Below, piece after piece: positions 16,510 to 24,566 of a stretch of DNA of 64,000 nucleotides. The DNA lies in contig NZ_JODC01000002.1 in assembly GCF_000720765.1 (NCBI RefSeq), positions 248,001 through 312,000 of the forward strand. Reading direction: 5' to 3'. The notes below the pieces were generated by a model. That model had not been told where the DNA came from and did not search any database. It was given only the letters and a program-made list of their open reading frames with translations. Source of the stretch: Streptomyces sp. NRRL S-646. GTDB taxonomy: Bacteria > Actinomycetota > Actinomycetes > Streptomycetales > Streptomycetaceae. Position numbers and translations under genes: made by a program. Position 1 is the first letter of the stretch, and each line of letters opens with the position of its first letter.

Positions 16510-18223
16510 GATCTCGCGTGCCGCGTACGCCGACCTGTTCGGCCCCACCACCGGTGACCGCATCCGGCTCGCCGACACGGATCTGATCGTCGAGATCGAG
16601 GAGGATCGTTCCGGCGGACCCGGACTCGCCGGTGAGGAGGCCGTGTTCGGTGGCGGCAAGGTCATCCGCGAGTCCATGGGCCAGTCGCGTGCCACGCGCG
16701 CAGAGGGCACCCCGGACACGGTCATCACGGGTGCGGTGATCATCGACCACTGGGGGATCGTCAAGGCCGACGTCGGCATCCGCGACGGCCGGATCACCGG
16801 GATCGGCAAGGCCGGCAATCCGGACACCATGGACGGGGTCCATCCCGACCTGGTCATCGGCCCCGAGACCGAGGTCATCGCGGGCAACGGGCGGATCCTG
16901 ACCGCCGGCGCCGTCGACGCGCACGTCCACTTCATCTGCCCGCAGATCGCCGACGAGGCGCTGTCCGCGGGTGTCACGACGCTGGTGGGCGGCGGCACCG
17001 GTCCGGCCGAGGGCTCCAAGGCGACCACGGTCACGCCCGGTCCCTGGCATCTCGCGCGGATGCTGGAGGCGATGGAGCAGTACCCGCTCAACATCGGGTT
17101 CCTCGGCAAGGGCAACACCGTCTCGCAGGAGGCGATGCTGTCGCAGATCCGCGGCGGGGCGCTGGGGCTCAAGCTGCACGAGGACTGGGGCTCGACGCCC
17201 GCCGTCATCGACGCCTCGCTGACCGTGGCCGACCGGACGGGTGTCCAGGTCGCCATTCACACGGACACGCTGAACGAGGCCGGGTTCGTGGGCGACACGC
17301 TCGCCGCGATCGCCGGGCGCGGCATCCACGCGTACCACACGGAGGGCGCGGGCGGCGGGCACGCGCCGGACATCATGACCGTCGTCTCCGAGCCGCACGT
17401 ACTGCCGAGTTCGACGAACCCGACGCGGCCGTACACCGTGAACACCGCCGAGGAACACCTCGACATGCTGATGGTGTGCCACCACCTCAACCCGGCGGTG
17501 CCGGAGGACCTGGCCTTCGCCGAGTCGCGGATCCGGCCGTCCACCATCGGCGCGGAGGACATCCTGCACGACCTGGGCGCCATCTCGATCATCTCGTCGG
17601 ACGCCCAGGCCATGGGACGCGTCGGCGAGGTCATCATGCGGACCTGGCAGACGGCGCATGTGATGAAGCGGCGGCGGGGTGCGCTGCCGGGTGACGGGCG
17701 CGCGGACAACCGGCGGGTGCGGCGGTACGTGGCCAAGTACACGATCAATCCGGCGCTCGCGCAGGGGCTTGCCCGTGAAGTCGGTTCGGTGGAGACCGGC
17801 AAGCTGGCCGACCTCGTGCTGTGGGAGCCCGCGTTCTTCGGGGTCAAGCCGCACCTGGTCGTCAAGGGCGGGCAGATCGCCTACGCGCAGATGGGCGACG
17901 CCAACGCGTCCATCCCGACGCCGCAGCCGATCCTGCCGCGGCCGATGTACGGGGCGATCGGGCGGGCGCCCGCCTCGAACTCCTTCAACTTCGTGGCGCC
18001 GCTCGCCATCGAGGACGGGCTGCCGGAGCGGCTCTCGCTCGGGAAGCGGTTCGTCGCGATCGACTCGACGCGTGGGGTCACCAAGGCCGACATGCGGGAG
18101 AACGACGCGCGGCCCCGGGTGCAGGTCGATCCCGACAGTTTTGCCGTGCATATCGACGGGGAGCTGGTTGAAGCCACTCCTGCCGCCGAACTGCCCATGG
18201 CTCAGCGGTACTTCCTCTTCTGA
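16502..18223 (+). CDS. ureC: Urease alpha (catalytic) subunit
   Basis: 573 residues from ATG 16502. Carries all the nickel-site residues expected of the amidohydrolase-fold catalytic subunit: His141 and His143 in DAHVHF, the Lys224 that becomes carbamylated with His226 in [18 protein letters not shown], the mobile-flap His in [10 protein letters not shown] (327-328) and the Asp in [10 protein letters not shown]. Length matches bacterial UreC. The stop codon shares one base with the ureF start (TGATG), so accessory proteins are made together with the enzyme. Active enzyme requires UreF, UreG and UreD from the same operon. Confidence 0.97.
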   Translation: MPEISRAAYADLFGPTTGDRIRLADTDLIVEIEEDRSGGPGLAGEEAVFGGGKVIRESMGQSRATRAEGTPDTVITGAVIIDHWGIVKADVGIRDGRITGIGKAGNPDTMDGVHPDLVIGPETEVIAGNGRILTAGAVDAHVHFICPQIADEALSAGVTTLVGGGTGPAEGSKATTVTPGPWHLARMLEAMEQYPLNIGFLGKGNTVSQEAMLSQIRGGALGLKLHEDWGSTPAVIDASLTVADRTGVQVAIHTDTLNEAGFVGDTLAAIAGRGIHAYHTEGAGGGHAPDIMTVVSEPHVLPSSTNPTRPYTVNTAEEHLDMLMVCHHLNPAVPEDLAFAESRIRPSTIGAEDILHDLGAISIISSDAQAMGRVGEVIMRTWQTAHVMKRRRGALPGDGRADNRRVRRYVAKYTINPALAQGLAREVGSVETGKLADLVLWEPAFFGVKPHLVVKGGQIAYAQMGDANASIPTPQPILPRPMYGAIGRAPASNSFNFVAPLAIEDGLPERLSLGKRFVAIDSTRGVTKADMRENDARPRVQVDPDSFAVHIDGELVEATPAAELPMAQRYFLF

Positions 18224-18897
18224 TGTCCAGGGCTGCGCTTCTTGTACTGGCCGACGGGCGCTTTCCCGCCGGAGGGCATGCGCACTCCGGCGGGGCCGAG
18301 GCGGCGGTGAAGGCCGGGCGGATCAGTGGGGCCGCGAGCCTGGAGTCCTTCTGCCGGGGGCGGTTGCACACGGCGGGGCTGGTCTCGGCCGCGCTGGCGG
18401 CCGCCGCCGTGCTCGGCGTGGAACCCGTGGCGTTGGATGCGGCCGCGGATGCGCGGACTCCGTCGCCTGCGTTGCGGGTCGCCGGGCGGAAGCTGGGGCG
18501 GCAGTTGATGCGGGCGGCCCGGGCTGCCTGGCCCTCGGGTGAACTCGACGCTCTGGCACGGGAGTTCCCCAAGGGGGCGCATCAGGCGGTGGTGCTCGGG
18601 GTTGCCGCTCGGGCGGCGGGACTGGAGGCCGTGGATGCGGCCTACTGCGCGGCGTACGAGAGTGTGAGCGGGCCGGCGAGTGCGACGGTGCGGTTGTTGA
18701 GTCTTGATCCGTTTGATGCCACGGGGGTGCTGGCTCGGCTGGCGCCGGAGGTGGATCGTGTCGCAGATCGGGCGGTGGAGGCGGCGCGGGGTGTTGCCGA
18801 CGACGGGGTTGATGCCCTGCCTGCGGCTTCTGCGCCCCTGCTGGAAATCTCTGCGGAGGTGCATGCCGCCTGGGCTGTGCGGCTGTTCGCTTCGTAG
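18223..18897 (+). CDS. ureF: Urease accessory protein UreF
   Basis: 224 residues; starts on the last base of the ureC stop. LLVLADGRFPAGGHAHSGG at the N-terminus and EFPKGAHQAVVLGVAA in the middle are the UreF hallmarks. UreF bridges apo-urease-UreD and the GTPase UreG and gates its activity during nickel-centre assembly. Mostly helical and Ala-rich. Separated from ureG by a 142-nt gap holding a repeat/hairpin. Confidence 0.94.
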   Translation: MSRAALLVLADGRFPAGGHAHSGGAEAAVKAGRISGAASLESFCRGRLHTAGLVSAALAAAAVLGVEPVALDAAADARTPSPALRVAGRKLGRQLMRAARAAWPSGELDALAREFPKGAHQAVVLGVAARAAGLEAVDAAYCAAYESVSGPASATVRLLSLDPFDATGVLARLAPEVDRVADRAVEAARGVADDGVDALPAASAPLLEISAEVHAAWAVRLFAS

Positions 18898-18932
18898 CGG
18901 TCTCGCCCCCGCCGGCCCTTCCCATTCCCGAA

Positions 18933-19023
18933 CCTGGGGGCTTTGCCCCCAGACCCCCGTATCGGCCTGAACGGCCTCGTCCTCAAACACCGGACGGGCT
19001 GAAGTCGCACCGGACGGGCTGAA
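18933..19023 (+). repeat. Streptomyces-type intergenic repeat with hairpin and tandem unit
   Basis: Hairpin CTGGGGG-CTTTG-CCCCCAG at 18934-18952, followed by CCTCGTCCTCAAACACCGGA, a sequence I recognise as very common between genes in Streptomyces. Inside it a 16-bp unit CACCGGACGGGCTGAA is repeated exactly at 18988-19003 and 19008-19023 (period 20). It lies within the urease operon between ureF and ureG and could attenuate transcription or act as an RNA-stability element. Confidence 0.7.
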
Positions 19024-19039
19024 ATTTGGAGCCATAGCC

Positions 19040-19717
19040 ATGCATCTGGAACACCACCACGACGGCCCCGGCGCCGTCAGCGCCGACGCCCGTCGTCCCG
19101 ACGGTTCACGGCGGGCCCTGCGGATCGGGCTCGGGGGGCCCGTGGGGTCGGGCAAGACCGCCACCGTTGCGGCGTTGTGCCGGGCCTTGCGCGACGAGCT
19201 TTCCCTCGCCGTCGTGACCAATGACATCTACACCCGCGAGGACGCCGAATTCCTGCTCCGGGAAGCCGTGTTGCCGCCCGAGCGGATCACTGCCGTGGAG
19301 ACGGGGGCCTGTCCGCACACCGCGATCCGGGACGACATCTCCGCCAACCTGGAGGCGGTGGAGGATCTTGAGGACGAGGTCGGGCCGCTGGATCTGATCC
19401 TGGTCGAGTCCGGTGGGGACAATCTCACCGCGACCTTCTCCAAGGGGCTTGTCGACGCCCAGATCTTCGTCATTGATGTTGCGGGTGGCGATGACATTCC
19501 GCGGAAGGGCGGGCCGGGGGTGACCACGGCCGATCTGCTCGTCGTCAACAAGACCGACCTTGCGCCGTATGTCGGCTCCGATCTCGGGCGCATGGCCGCC
19601 GACGCCAAGGCGCAGCGGGCCGAACTGCCCGTCGTCTTCCAGTCGCTCAGGAACGAGGCCGGGGTGACGGACGTCGCCGGCTGGGTGCGGGCGCAGCTCG
19701 CCGCGTGGACGGCCTGA
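19040..19717 (+). CDS. ureG: Urease accessory GTPase UreG
   Basis: 225 residues. P-loop GPVGSGKT at 33-40, [15 protein letters not shown], the [13 protein letters not shown] segment with the conserved CPH metal-binding motif, LVESGGDN (switch) and VVNKTDLAP (G4). An N-terminal His-rich stretch (HLEHHHDG) could hold nickel, which may matter because no ureE nickel chaperone is present in this operon. UreG delivers Ni and couples GTP hydrolysis to active-site assembly. It overlaps ureD by 13 nt. Confidence 0.96.
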   Translation: MHLEHHHDGPGAVSADARRPDGSRRALRIGLGGPVGSGKTATVAALCRALRDELSLAVVTNDIYTREDAEFLLREAVLPPERITAVETGACPHTAIRDDISANLEAVEDLEDEVGPLDLILVESGGDNLTATFSKGLVDAQIFVIDVAGGDDIPRKGGPGVTTADLLVVNKTDLAPYVGSDLGRMAADAKAQRAELPVVFQSLRNEAGVTDVAGWVRAQLAAWTA

Positions 19718-20472
19718 CCGTGAACGGGGTGCGGGCCACCGCTCGGATCGTCGCCCGGGACGACGGGCGAGGCGGTACGGCGCTGCCCGTGCTGGAGGGA
19801 GAAGGGCCGCTGGCGCTGCGGCGGACGCGGGGCAGTGGCGCCGAGGCGCGGGTCATGCTCGTCGGGGCGATGAGCGGGCCGCTCGGCGGGGACGAGTTCG
19901 CCGTCGAGGCCGAGGTGGGGAACGGGGCGCGGCTGCGGGTCGGATCGGCCGCCGCCACCATCGCGCTGCCCGGGCAGGCCAAGGGCGAGGCACGCTACGA
20001 CGTGCGGCTCGACGTCGCCGACGGGGGTGAACTGGAGTGGCTGCCCGAGCAGTTGATCTCCGCCCACGGGAGTGATCTGTACGTCAGGACGCGGGTCGAG
20101 CTCGGCGGTGCCGCCCGGCTCGTGCTGCGCGAGGAACAGGTGCTCGGGCGGGCCGGCGAGCAACCCGGGCGGCTGACCAGTCGTCTTACGGTGTGTGTCG
20201 AGGGGCGGGTGCTCCTCGACCAGGAGCTGGCCTGCGGGCCCGGGGCGCCGGGCGGGTGGGACGGCCCGGCCGTGCTGGGCGGGCAGCGGGCCGTGGGGCA
20301 ACTGGTCGTCGTACGGCCGGAGTTCGGGGTGCAGCCCGTGGCGGCCCGGGTGCTGGGTGAGGGTGCCGTGGTGATGCCGCTCGCCGGTCCCGCCGTGCTC
20401 GTCAGCGCCGTGGCGGCCGATGCCCTGCGGCTGCGGCGGGTGCTGGACGAGGCGCTGGCTGCCGTCGCGTGA
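19705..20472 (+). CDS. ureD: Urease accessory protein UreD (UreH)
   Basis: 255 residues from GTG 19705 inside the end of ureG; GTG 19720 just after the ureG stop is an alternative. Family features: [54 protein letters not shown], and the later [17 protein letters not shown]. UreD is the scaffold that binds apo-urease and channels nickel from UreG/UreF. Last gene of the urease operon. Confidence 0.93.
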   Translation: MDGLTVNGVRATARIVARDDGRGGTALPVLEGEGPLALRRTRGSGAEARVMLVGAMSGPLGGDEFAVEAEVGNGARLRVGSAAATIALPGQAKGEARYDVRLDVADGGELEWLPEQLISAHGSDLYVRTRVELGGAARLVLREEQVLGRAGEQPGRLTSRLTVCVEGRVLLDQELACGPGAPGGWDGPAVLGGQRAVGQLVVVRPEFGVQPVAARVLGEGAVVMPLAGPAVLVSAVAADALRLRRVLDEALAAVA

Positions 20473-20602
20473 GTTTCCGCTGAGCGGGACAAGGGTCACC
20501 GTTTATCGGATTGGTAAAGAAGGTCAACAACCCCTGTTCTCGGCATGTACACAGCCGAAAGGATCCTCCTGACATTCGCAATGACGTTGGGGGAGGTCCC
20601 AC

Positions 20603-22207
20603 TTGAGGGATATGAGACGAAATAAGCGGGCCACCGCGCTCGGCTCGGCCGGAGTGCTCGCCGCGGCGACGCTCATAGCCGGAGCCGTCGCGGCGCCGAG
20701 TGCCAGCGCGACCGCGGGCTCGCGGCACGGGCAGGACCGGGAGGCCCGCGGTGCCGCCATCGCGGCCGAGCGGGCGGCGAAGGCCGGGATCGACTGGCAG
20801 GACTGCCCCGCCGACTGGGGGTTCGCCAAGCCCATCCAGTGCGGGTACGTCAGCGTCCCGCTCGACTACGCCAAGCCGTACGGCAAGCAGATCAAGCTCG
20901 CCGTGGACCGCATCGGCAACACGGGGACCAAGGAGGAGCGCCAGGGCGCCCTCGTCTACAACCCGGGCGGCCCCGGCGCGTCCGGTATGCGCTTCCCGAC
21001 GCGGGTCACCAACAAGAACCCGATCTGGGCCAACGTGGCCAAGGCGTACGACTTCGTGGGCTTCGACCCGCGCGGTGTCGGCCACTCCGCGCCGATCTCC
21101 TGCATCGACCCGCAGGAGTTCGTGAAGGCGCCCAAGGCCGACCCGGTGCCGGACTCCGAGGCCGACAAGCTGGCCCAGCGCAAGCTGGCCGCCGAGTACG
21201 CCAAGGGCTGTGCCGAGCGCAGCGGCAAGGCGATGCTCCGACAGATGACCACGCCGAACACGGTGCGCGACCTGGACGTGATCCGTGCCGCGCTCGGTGA
21301 GAAGAAGCTCAACTACCTGGGCGTCTCCTACGGCACCTACATCGGCGCCGTCTACGGCACCATGTTCCCCGGCCATCTGCGCCGCATGATCGTGGACAGC
21401 GTCGTCAACCCGTCGCGGGAGAAGATCTGGTACCAGGCCAACCTGGACCAGGACGTCGCCTTCGAGGGCCGCTGGAAGGACTGGGAGGACTGGGTCGCCG
21501 CCAACGACGCCACCTTCCACCTCGGCACCACGCGCGACGCGGTCCAGGCGAAGTGGGTCGAGCTGCGCGCCACCGCCAAGAAGAGCCCCCTCGGCGGGGT
21601 CGTCGGCCCGGCCGAGCTGATCTCCTTCTTCCAGAGCGCCCCGTACTACGACTCCTCGTGGGTGCCGGTCGCGACGGCCTTCAGCAAGTACTTCGCCGGT
21701 GACACCAAGGCTCTGGTCGACGCGGCCGCCCCCGACATGTCCGACACCGCGGGCAACATCACCGCGGAGAACGGCAACGCCGTCTACACGGCCGTCGAGT
21801 GCACCGACGCCAAGTGGCCCACCAGCTGGAAGAAGTGGGACAAGGACAACACCGAGCTCAACAAGAACTACCCGTTCATGACCTGGGCCAACGCCTGGAT
21901 GAACCTGCCGTGCGCCACCTGGCCGGTCAAGCAGCAGAGCCCCGTGAACGTCAAGACCCACAAGGGTCTGCCGCAGGTCATGATCGTGCAGTCCACGCAT
22001 GACGCCGCCACCCCGTACGACGGCGCCGTCGAACTGCACCACCGCTTCAAGGGCTCCCGCCTGATCACCGAGAAGGACGCGGGCTCGCACGGTGTGACCG
22101 GCCTGGTCAACCCGTGCATCAACCAGAAGGTGGACGACTACCTCCTGAGCGGCAAGCTGGACGCCGCGGACGTGACCTGCACCCCGCACGCCACGCCCAA
22201 GCCGTAA
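20603..22207 (+). CDS. tap: Secreted tripeptidyl aminopeptidase, S33 family
   Basis: 534 residues. TTG 20603 is 7 nt after GGGAGG; ATG 20612 is an alternative. Signal peptide: RRNKR, hydrophobic Ala/Val core, cleavage near PSASA-TAG. Mature enzyme: VSVPLDYAKP, YNPGGPGASG (oxyanion hole), FDPRGVGHS, GVSYGTYIGA with Ser242, then STHDAATPYDGA (Asp) and DAGSHGVTG (His). Removes N-terminal tripeptides from extracellular proteins. In S. coelicolor a tap gene lies next to the urease genes, as I recall, which supports the name. The truncated relative at 11580 lacks the last part of this domain. Confidence 0.92.
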   Translation: MRDMRRNKRATALGSAGVLAAATLIAGAVAAPSASATAGSRHGQDREARGAAIAAERAAKAGIDWQDCPADWGFAKPIQCGYVSVPLDYAKPYGKQIKLAVDRIGNTGTKEERQGALVYNPGGPGASGMRFPTRVTNKNPIWANVAKAYDFVGFDPRGVGHSAPISCIDPQEFVKAPKADPVPDSEADKLAQRKLAAEYAKGCAERSGKAMLRQMTTPNTVRDLDVIRAALGEKKLNYLGVSYGTYIGAVYGTMFPGHLRRMIVDSVVNPSREKIWYQANLDQDVAFEGRWKDWEDWVAANDATFHLGTTRDAVQAKWVELRATAKKSPLGGVVGPAELISFFQSAPYYDSSWVPVATAFSKYFAGDTKALVDAAAPDMSDTAGNITAENGNAVYTAVECTDAKWPTSWKKWDKDNTELNKNYPFMTWANAWMNLPCATWPVKQQSPVNVKTHKGLPQVMIVQSTHDAATPYDGAVELHHRFKGSRLITEKDAGSHGVTGLVNPCINQKVDDYLLSGKLDAADVTCTPHATPKP

Positions 22208-22226
22208 CCGGCAGCGGTACGAAGTG

Positions 22227-22256
22227 AGGGGCGGCCGGAACACTCCGGCCGCCCCT
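22227..22256. terminator. Bidirectional terminator
   Basis: Perfect 13-bp inverted repeat AGGGGCGGCCGGA / TCCGGCCGCCCCT with a 4-nt ACAC loop, between the aminopeptidase (+) and plsC (-). Confidence 0.9.
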
Positions 22257-22275
22257 TGCTCGTGCTCAGCTCGTC

Positions 22276-23022
22276 CTAGCCCAGCGGCATCCGCGGGAAG
22301 CGGCGCTCCTTCTCCGCGGCGCCGGCCGCCTCGGTCTGCTGTGCCTTGACGACGGCCGCGTACTCGTCGACGTACTCCTGCTCGGACAGCGACAGGATGG
22401 CATACATGATCTCGTCGGTGATGGCGCGCAGGATCGCCTTCTCGTTCTCCATGCCGGCGTAGCGGGAGAAGTCGAGGGGCTTGCCGAAGCGGATGACGAC
22501 GGGGTGGATGTTCGGGATGACCTTGCCGGGCGGCTGTGCCTCGAAGGTGCCGATCATCGCGCAGGGGATGACGGGCACCTGGGCCCTCAGCGCCATCACC
22601 GCCACCCCGACCTTGCCCTTGTAGAGGCGGCCGTCGTGCGAGCGGGTGCCCTCGGGGTAGATGCCGAGCAGTTCGTTCTTGCTCAGCACGCCGAGGCCCT
22701 CGCGGATGGCGGCCTGGCCTGCTTCCTTGCCGGTGCGGTCGACCGGGATCTGCCCGGCGCTGCGGAAGAAGGTCGCGGTGAGGCGGCCCTTGATGCCGGG
22801 CCCCGTGAAGTACTCCTTCTTCGCGAGGAAGGTGATGCGGCGCTTGAGGATCGCCGGCATCAGGAAGTGGTCCGAGAAGGACAGATGGTTGCCGGCGACG
22901 ATCGCCGGGCCTTCGGCCGGTACGTGTTCCAGGCCTTCGATGCGAGGCCGGAAGACCAGTCTCAGCAGAGGTCCCAGCAACACGTATTTGAGCACGTAGT
23001 AGAACAAAAGGTCGCTCCTCAC
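22276..23022 (-). CDS. 1-acyl-sn-glycerol-3-phosphate acyltransferase (PlsC family)
   Basis: 248 residues from GTG. N-terminal membrane anchor (LLFYYVLKYVLLGPLLRLVF), acyltransferase motif I NHLSFSDH (HxxxxD), the AKKEYF stretch, motif III YPEGTRS and a VIPCAMIGTFE motif IV. Moves an acyl chain from acyl-CoA or acyl-ACP to lysophosphatidate or a similar acceptor at the inner face of the membrane. The C-terminus (AAGAAEKERRFPRMPLG) is charged and dispensable-looking. Single gene, convergent with the aminopeptidase. Confidence 0.92.
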   Translation of the reverse strand: MRSDLLFYYVLKYVLLGPLLRLVFRPRIEGLEHVPAEGPAIVAGNHLSFSDHFLMPAILKRRITFLAKKEYFTGPGIKGRLTATFFRSAGQIPVDRTGKEAGQAAIREGLGVLSKNELLGIYPEGTRSHDGRLYKGKVGVAVMALRAQVPVIPCAMIGTFEAQPPGKVIPNIHPVVIRFGKPLDFSRYAGMENEKAILRAITDEIMYAILSLSEQEYVDEYAAVVKAQQTEAAGAAEKERRFPRMPLG

Positions 23023-23267
23023 TCCGGCGGATCGCCTGTGCCGCCGCGTTCCAGCAGGTCAACCGGCGTGTCGTGGGATCGCCAGTCTATGTGCAGGCGC
23101 AGTTCGCCGGAACACGGCGGACGCCGCGTCGCGCGCGTGGGGACAACTGCCGCACCAGCCTCCAGTTACCGACTGGTAGACAGCAACCTGATGACACATC
23201 ATGGCGCGATCGCGCTCAACTGCTGGCGGACGCGCGGCCCTTGCGGCGCGTCGCCGCGTCTGAGCGC

Positions 23268-24497
23268 TCACAGTCGCACGATGACCAGGGCGGTGTCGTC
23301 GGTCGCACCTCCCGGCGGCAGCAGCTCCAGCAGCACCGCGTCCGCCAGCCGTTCGGGATCGTCCGTGCGGTGGCGGGCGAGGGAGTCGGCGAGGCGGGCC
23401 AGGCCGGTGTCGATGTCCTCGCGTCTGCGTTCGATCAGGCCGTCGGTGTACAGGACGAGGGTGGCACCCTCGGCGTACCGCGTGCAGGCCTCGGGCCTTG
23501 GGATCGGGTCGGGGCGGGCGTCGAGCGGCGGGTCGGTGGCCTGGTCGAGGAACTCGATACGGCCGTCGGCATGAACGAGGATCGGCGGGGGGTGCCCGGC
23601 GCTGCTGTAGGTGATGGTGTGCTCGTCGAAGTCGATGAACGTGGTGACGGCGGTGGCGGATTCGGCGCCGTCGACCACGTTCGCATACCGGCCCAGGACG
23701 TTCAGCGCCTCGCCCGGCCCCTCGGCGACCCGGGAGGCGGCGCTCAGCGCGCTGCGCAGCTGGCCCATGACCCCGGCGGCCGCCAGACCGTGCCCGACCA
23801 CGTCGCCCACCGCCACGCCGATGCGGTGGCCGCCCACCAGGTCGACCAGGTCGTACCAGTCCCCGCACACGTTGAGCGAGCCGACGGCGGGCCGGTAGCG
23901 CACGGCGGCGTGCCGGTGGCCGGCCTGCGGGCGGGCGGGCAGCATCGCCTCCTGCAGTGCAATGGCCACCTCGCGCTCGCGGGCGTGGGCCTGCCGCAGC
24001 CGCTCGTTGAGGTCCTGCAGTTCGCGGGCCCGGGTGTACAGCTCGGCCTCGAGCACCCGGGCCCGGCTGCCGCGTGGGCCGCCCCTGGCCTTGATCAGCT
24101 CGGTGACCTCCTCGATGCGGTGCACCAGCAGCACCGTCTTCCCGTCCGGGCCGGGTACCGGGGCGTTGACCGGGCTCCAGTAGCGCTCCTCCCACTCACC
24201 GGGCCGGTCGGGGCTCTCGACGTCGTAGCGCTGCAGGGCCATGGCGTCGCGTTCGCCGGTCTCCAGGACCCGCTGCAGCGAGGCCGCCAGATTGCGCATC
24301 CCTGAGGCGGTGGAGTCGTTCGGGTTGTCGGGGAAGACGTCGAACAGATAGCGGCCGACCACCTGCTCGCGGGTGCGCCCCGCCGTCCGCAGGTACTCCT
24401 CGTTGGCGTCCGCGTACACCAGCTCGGGTGTCAGCAGCGCCACCATTCCCGGCAGGCACTGGAACACTGCCGCGTAGTCGATCGCCCCATCGTTCAT
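23268..24497 (-). CDS. PAS-PP2C (SpoIIE/RsbU-type) phosphatase
   Basis: 409 residues from ATG 24497 (GAGG upstream). Residues ~8-130 form a PAS sensor (PELVYADANEEYLRTAGRTREQVVGRYLFDVFPDN), then a short coiled coil (ARELQDLNERLRQAHAREREVA), then the PP2C-like SpoIIE domain with GDWYDLV, VGDVVGHGLAAAG, YSSAGHPPP, VLYTDGLIE and the terminal GGATDDTALVIVRL. Such enzymes dephosphorylate anti-sigma-factor antagonists (STAS proteins) and so switch stress or developmental sigma factors. Ends 32 aa-lengths from no other gene in operon; the next phosphatase gene upstream is 69 nt away in the same direction. Confidence 0.92.
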   Translation of the reverse strand: MNDGAIDYAAVFQCLPGMVALLTPELVYADANEEYLRTAGRTREQVVGRYLFDVFPDNPNDSTASGMRNLAASLQRVLETGERDAMALQRYDVESPDRPGEWEERYWSPVNAPVPGPDGKTVLLVHRIEEVTELIKARGGPRGSRARVLEAELYTRARELQDLNERLRQAHAREREVAIALQEAMLPARPQAGHRHAAVRYRPAVGSLNVCGDWYDLVDLVGGHRIGVAVGDVVGHGLAAAGVMGQLRSALSAASRVAEGPGEALNVLGRYANVVDGAESATAVTTFIDFDEHTITYSSAGHPPPILVHADGRIEFLDQATDPPLDARPDPIPRPEACTRYAEGATLVLYTDGLIERRREDIDTGLARLADSLARHRTDDPERLADAVLLELLPPGGATDDTALVIVRL

Positions 24498-24566
24498 GGC
24501 CACCGCCTCACTGCCGGGTTCACGCCATTTTCCCACGTGATGCGACGTATGTGCGGTACCGGTGTG

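Noticed and set aside
20473..20602. Riboswitch before the aminopeptidase
   Set aside because: The 130-nt leader shows no multi-stem pattern I can match; only a short GCTGAGC-type hairpin is visible.
23023..23267. Possible small gene between plsC and the phosphatase
   Set aside because: No frame with a proper start and codon bias; contains only intergenic sequence.
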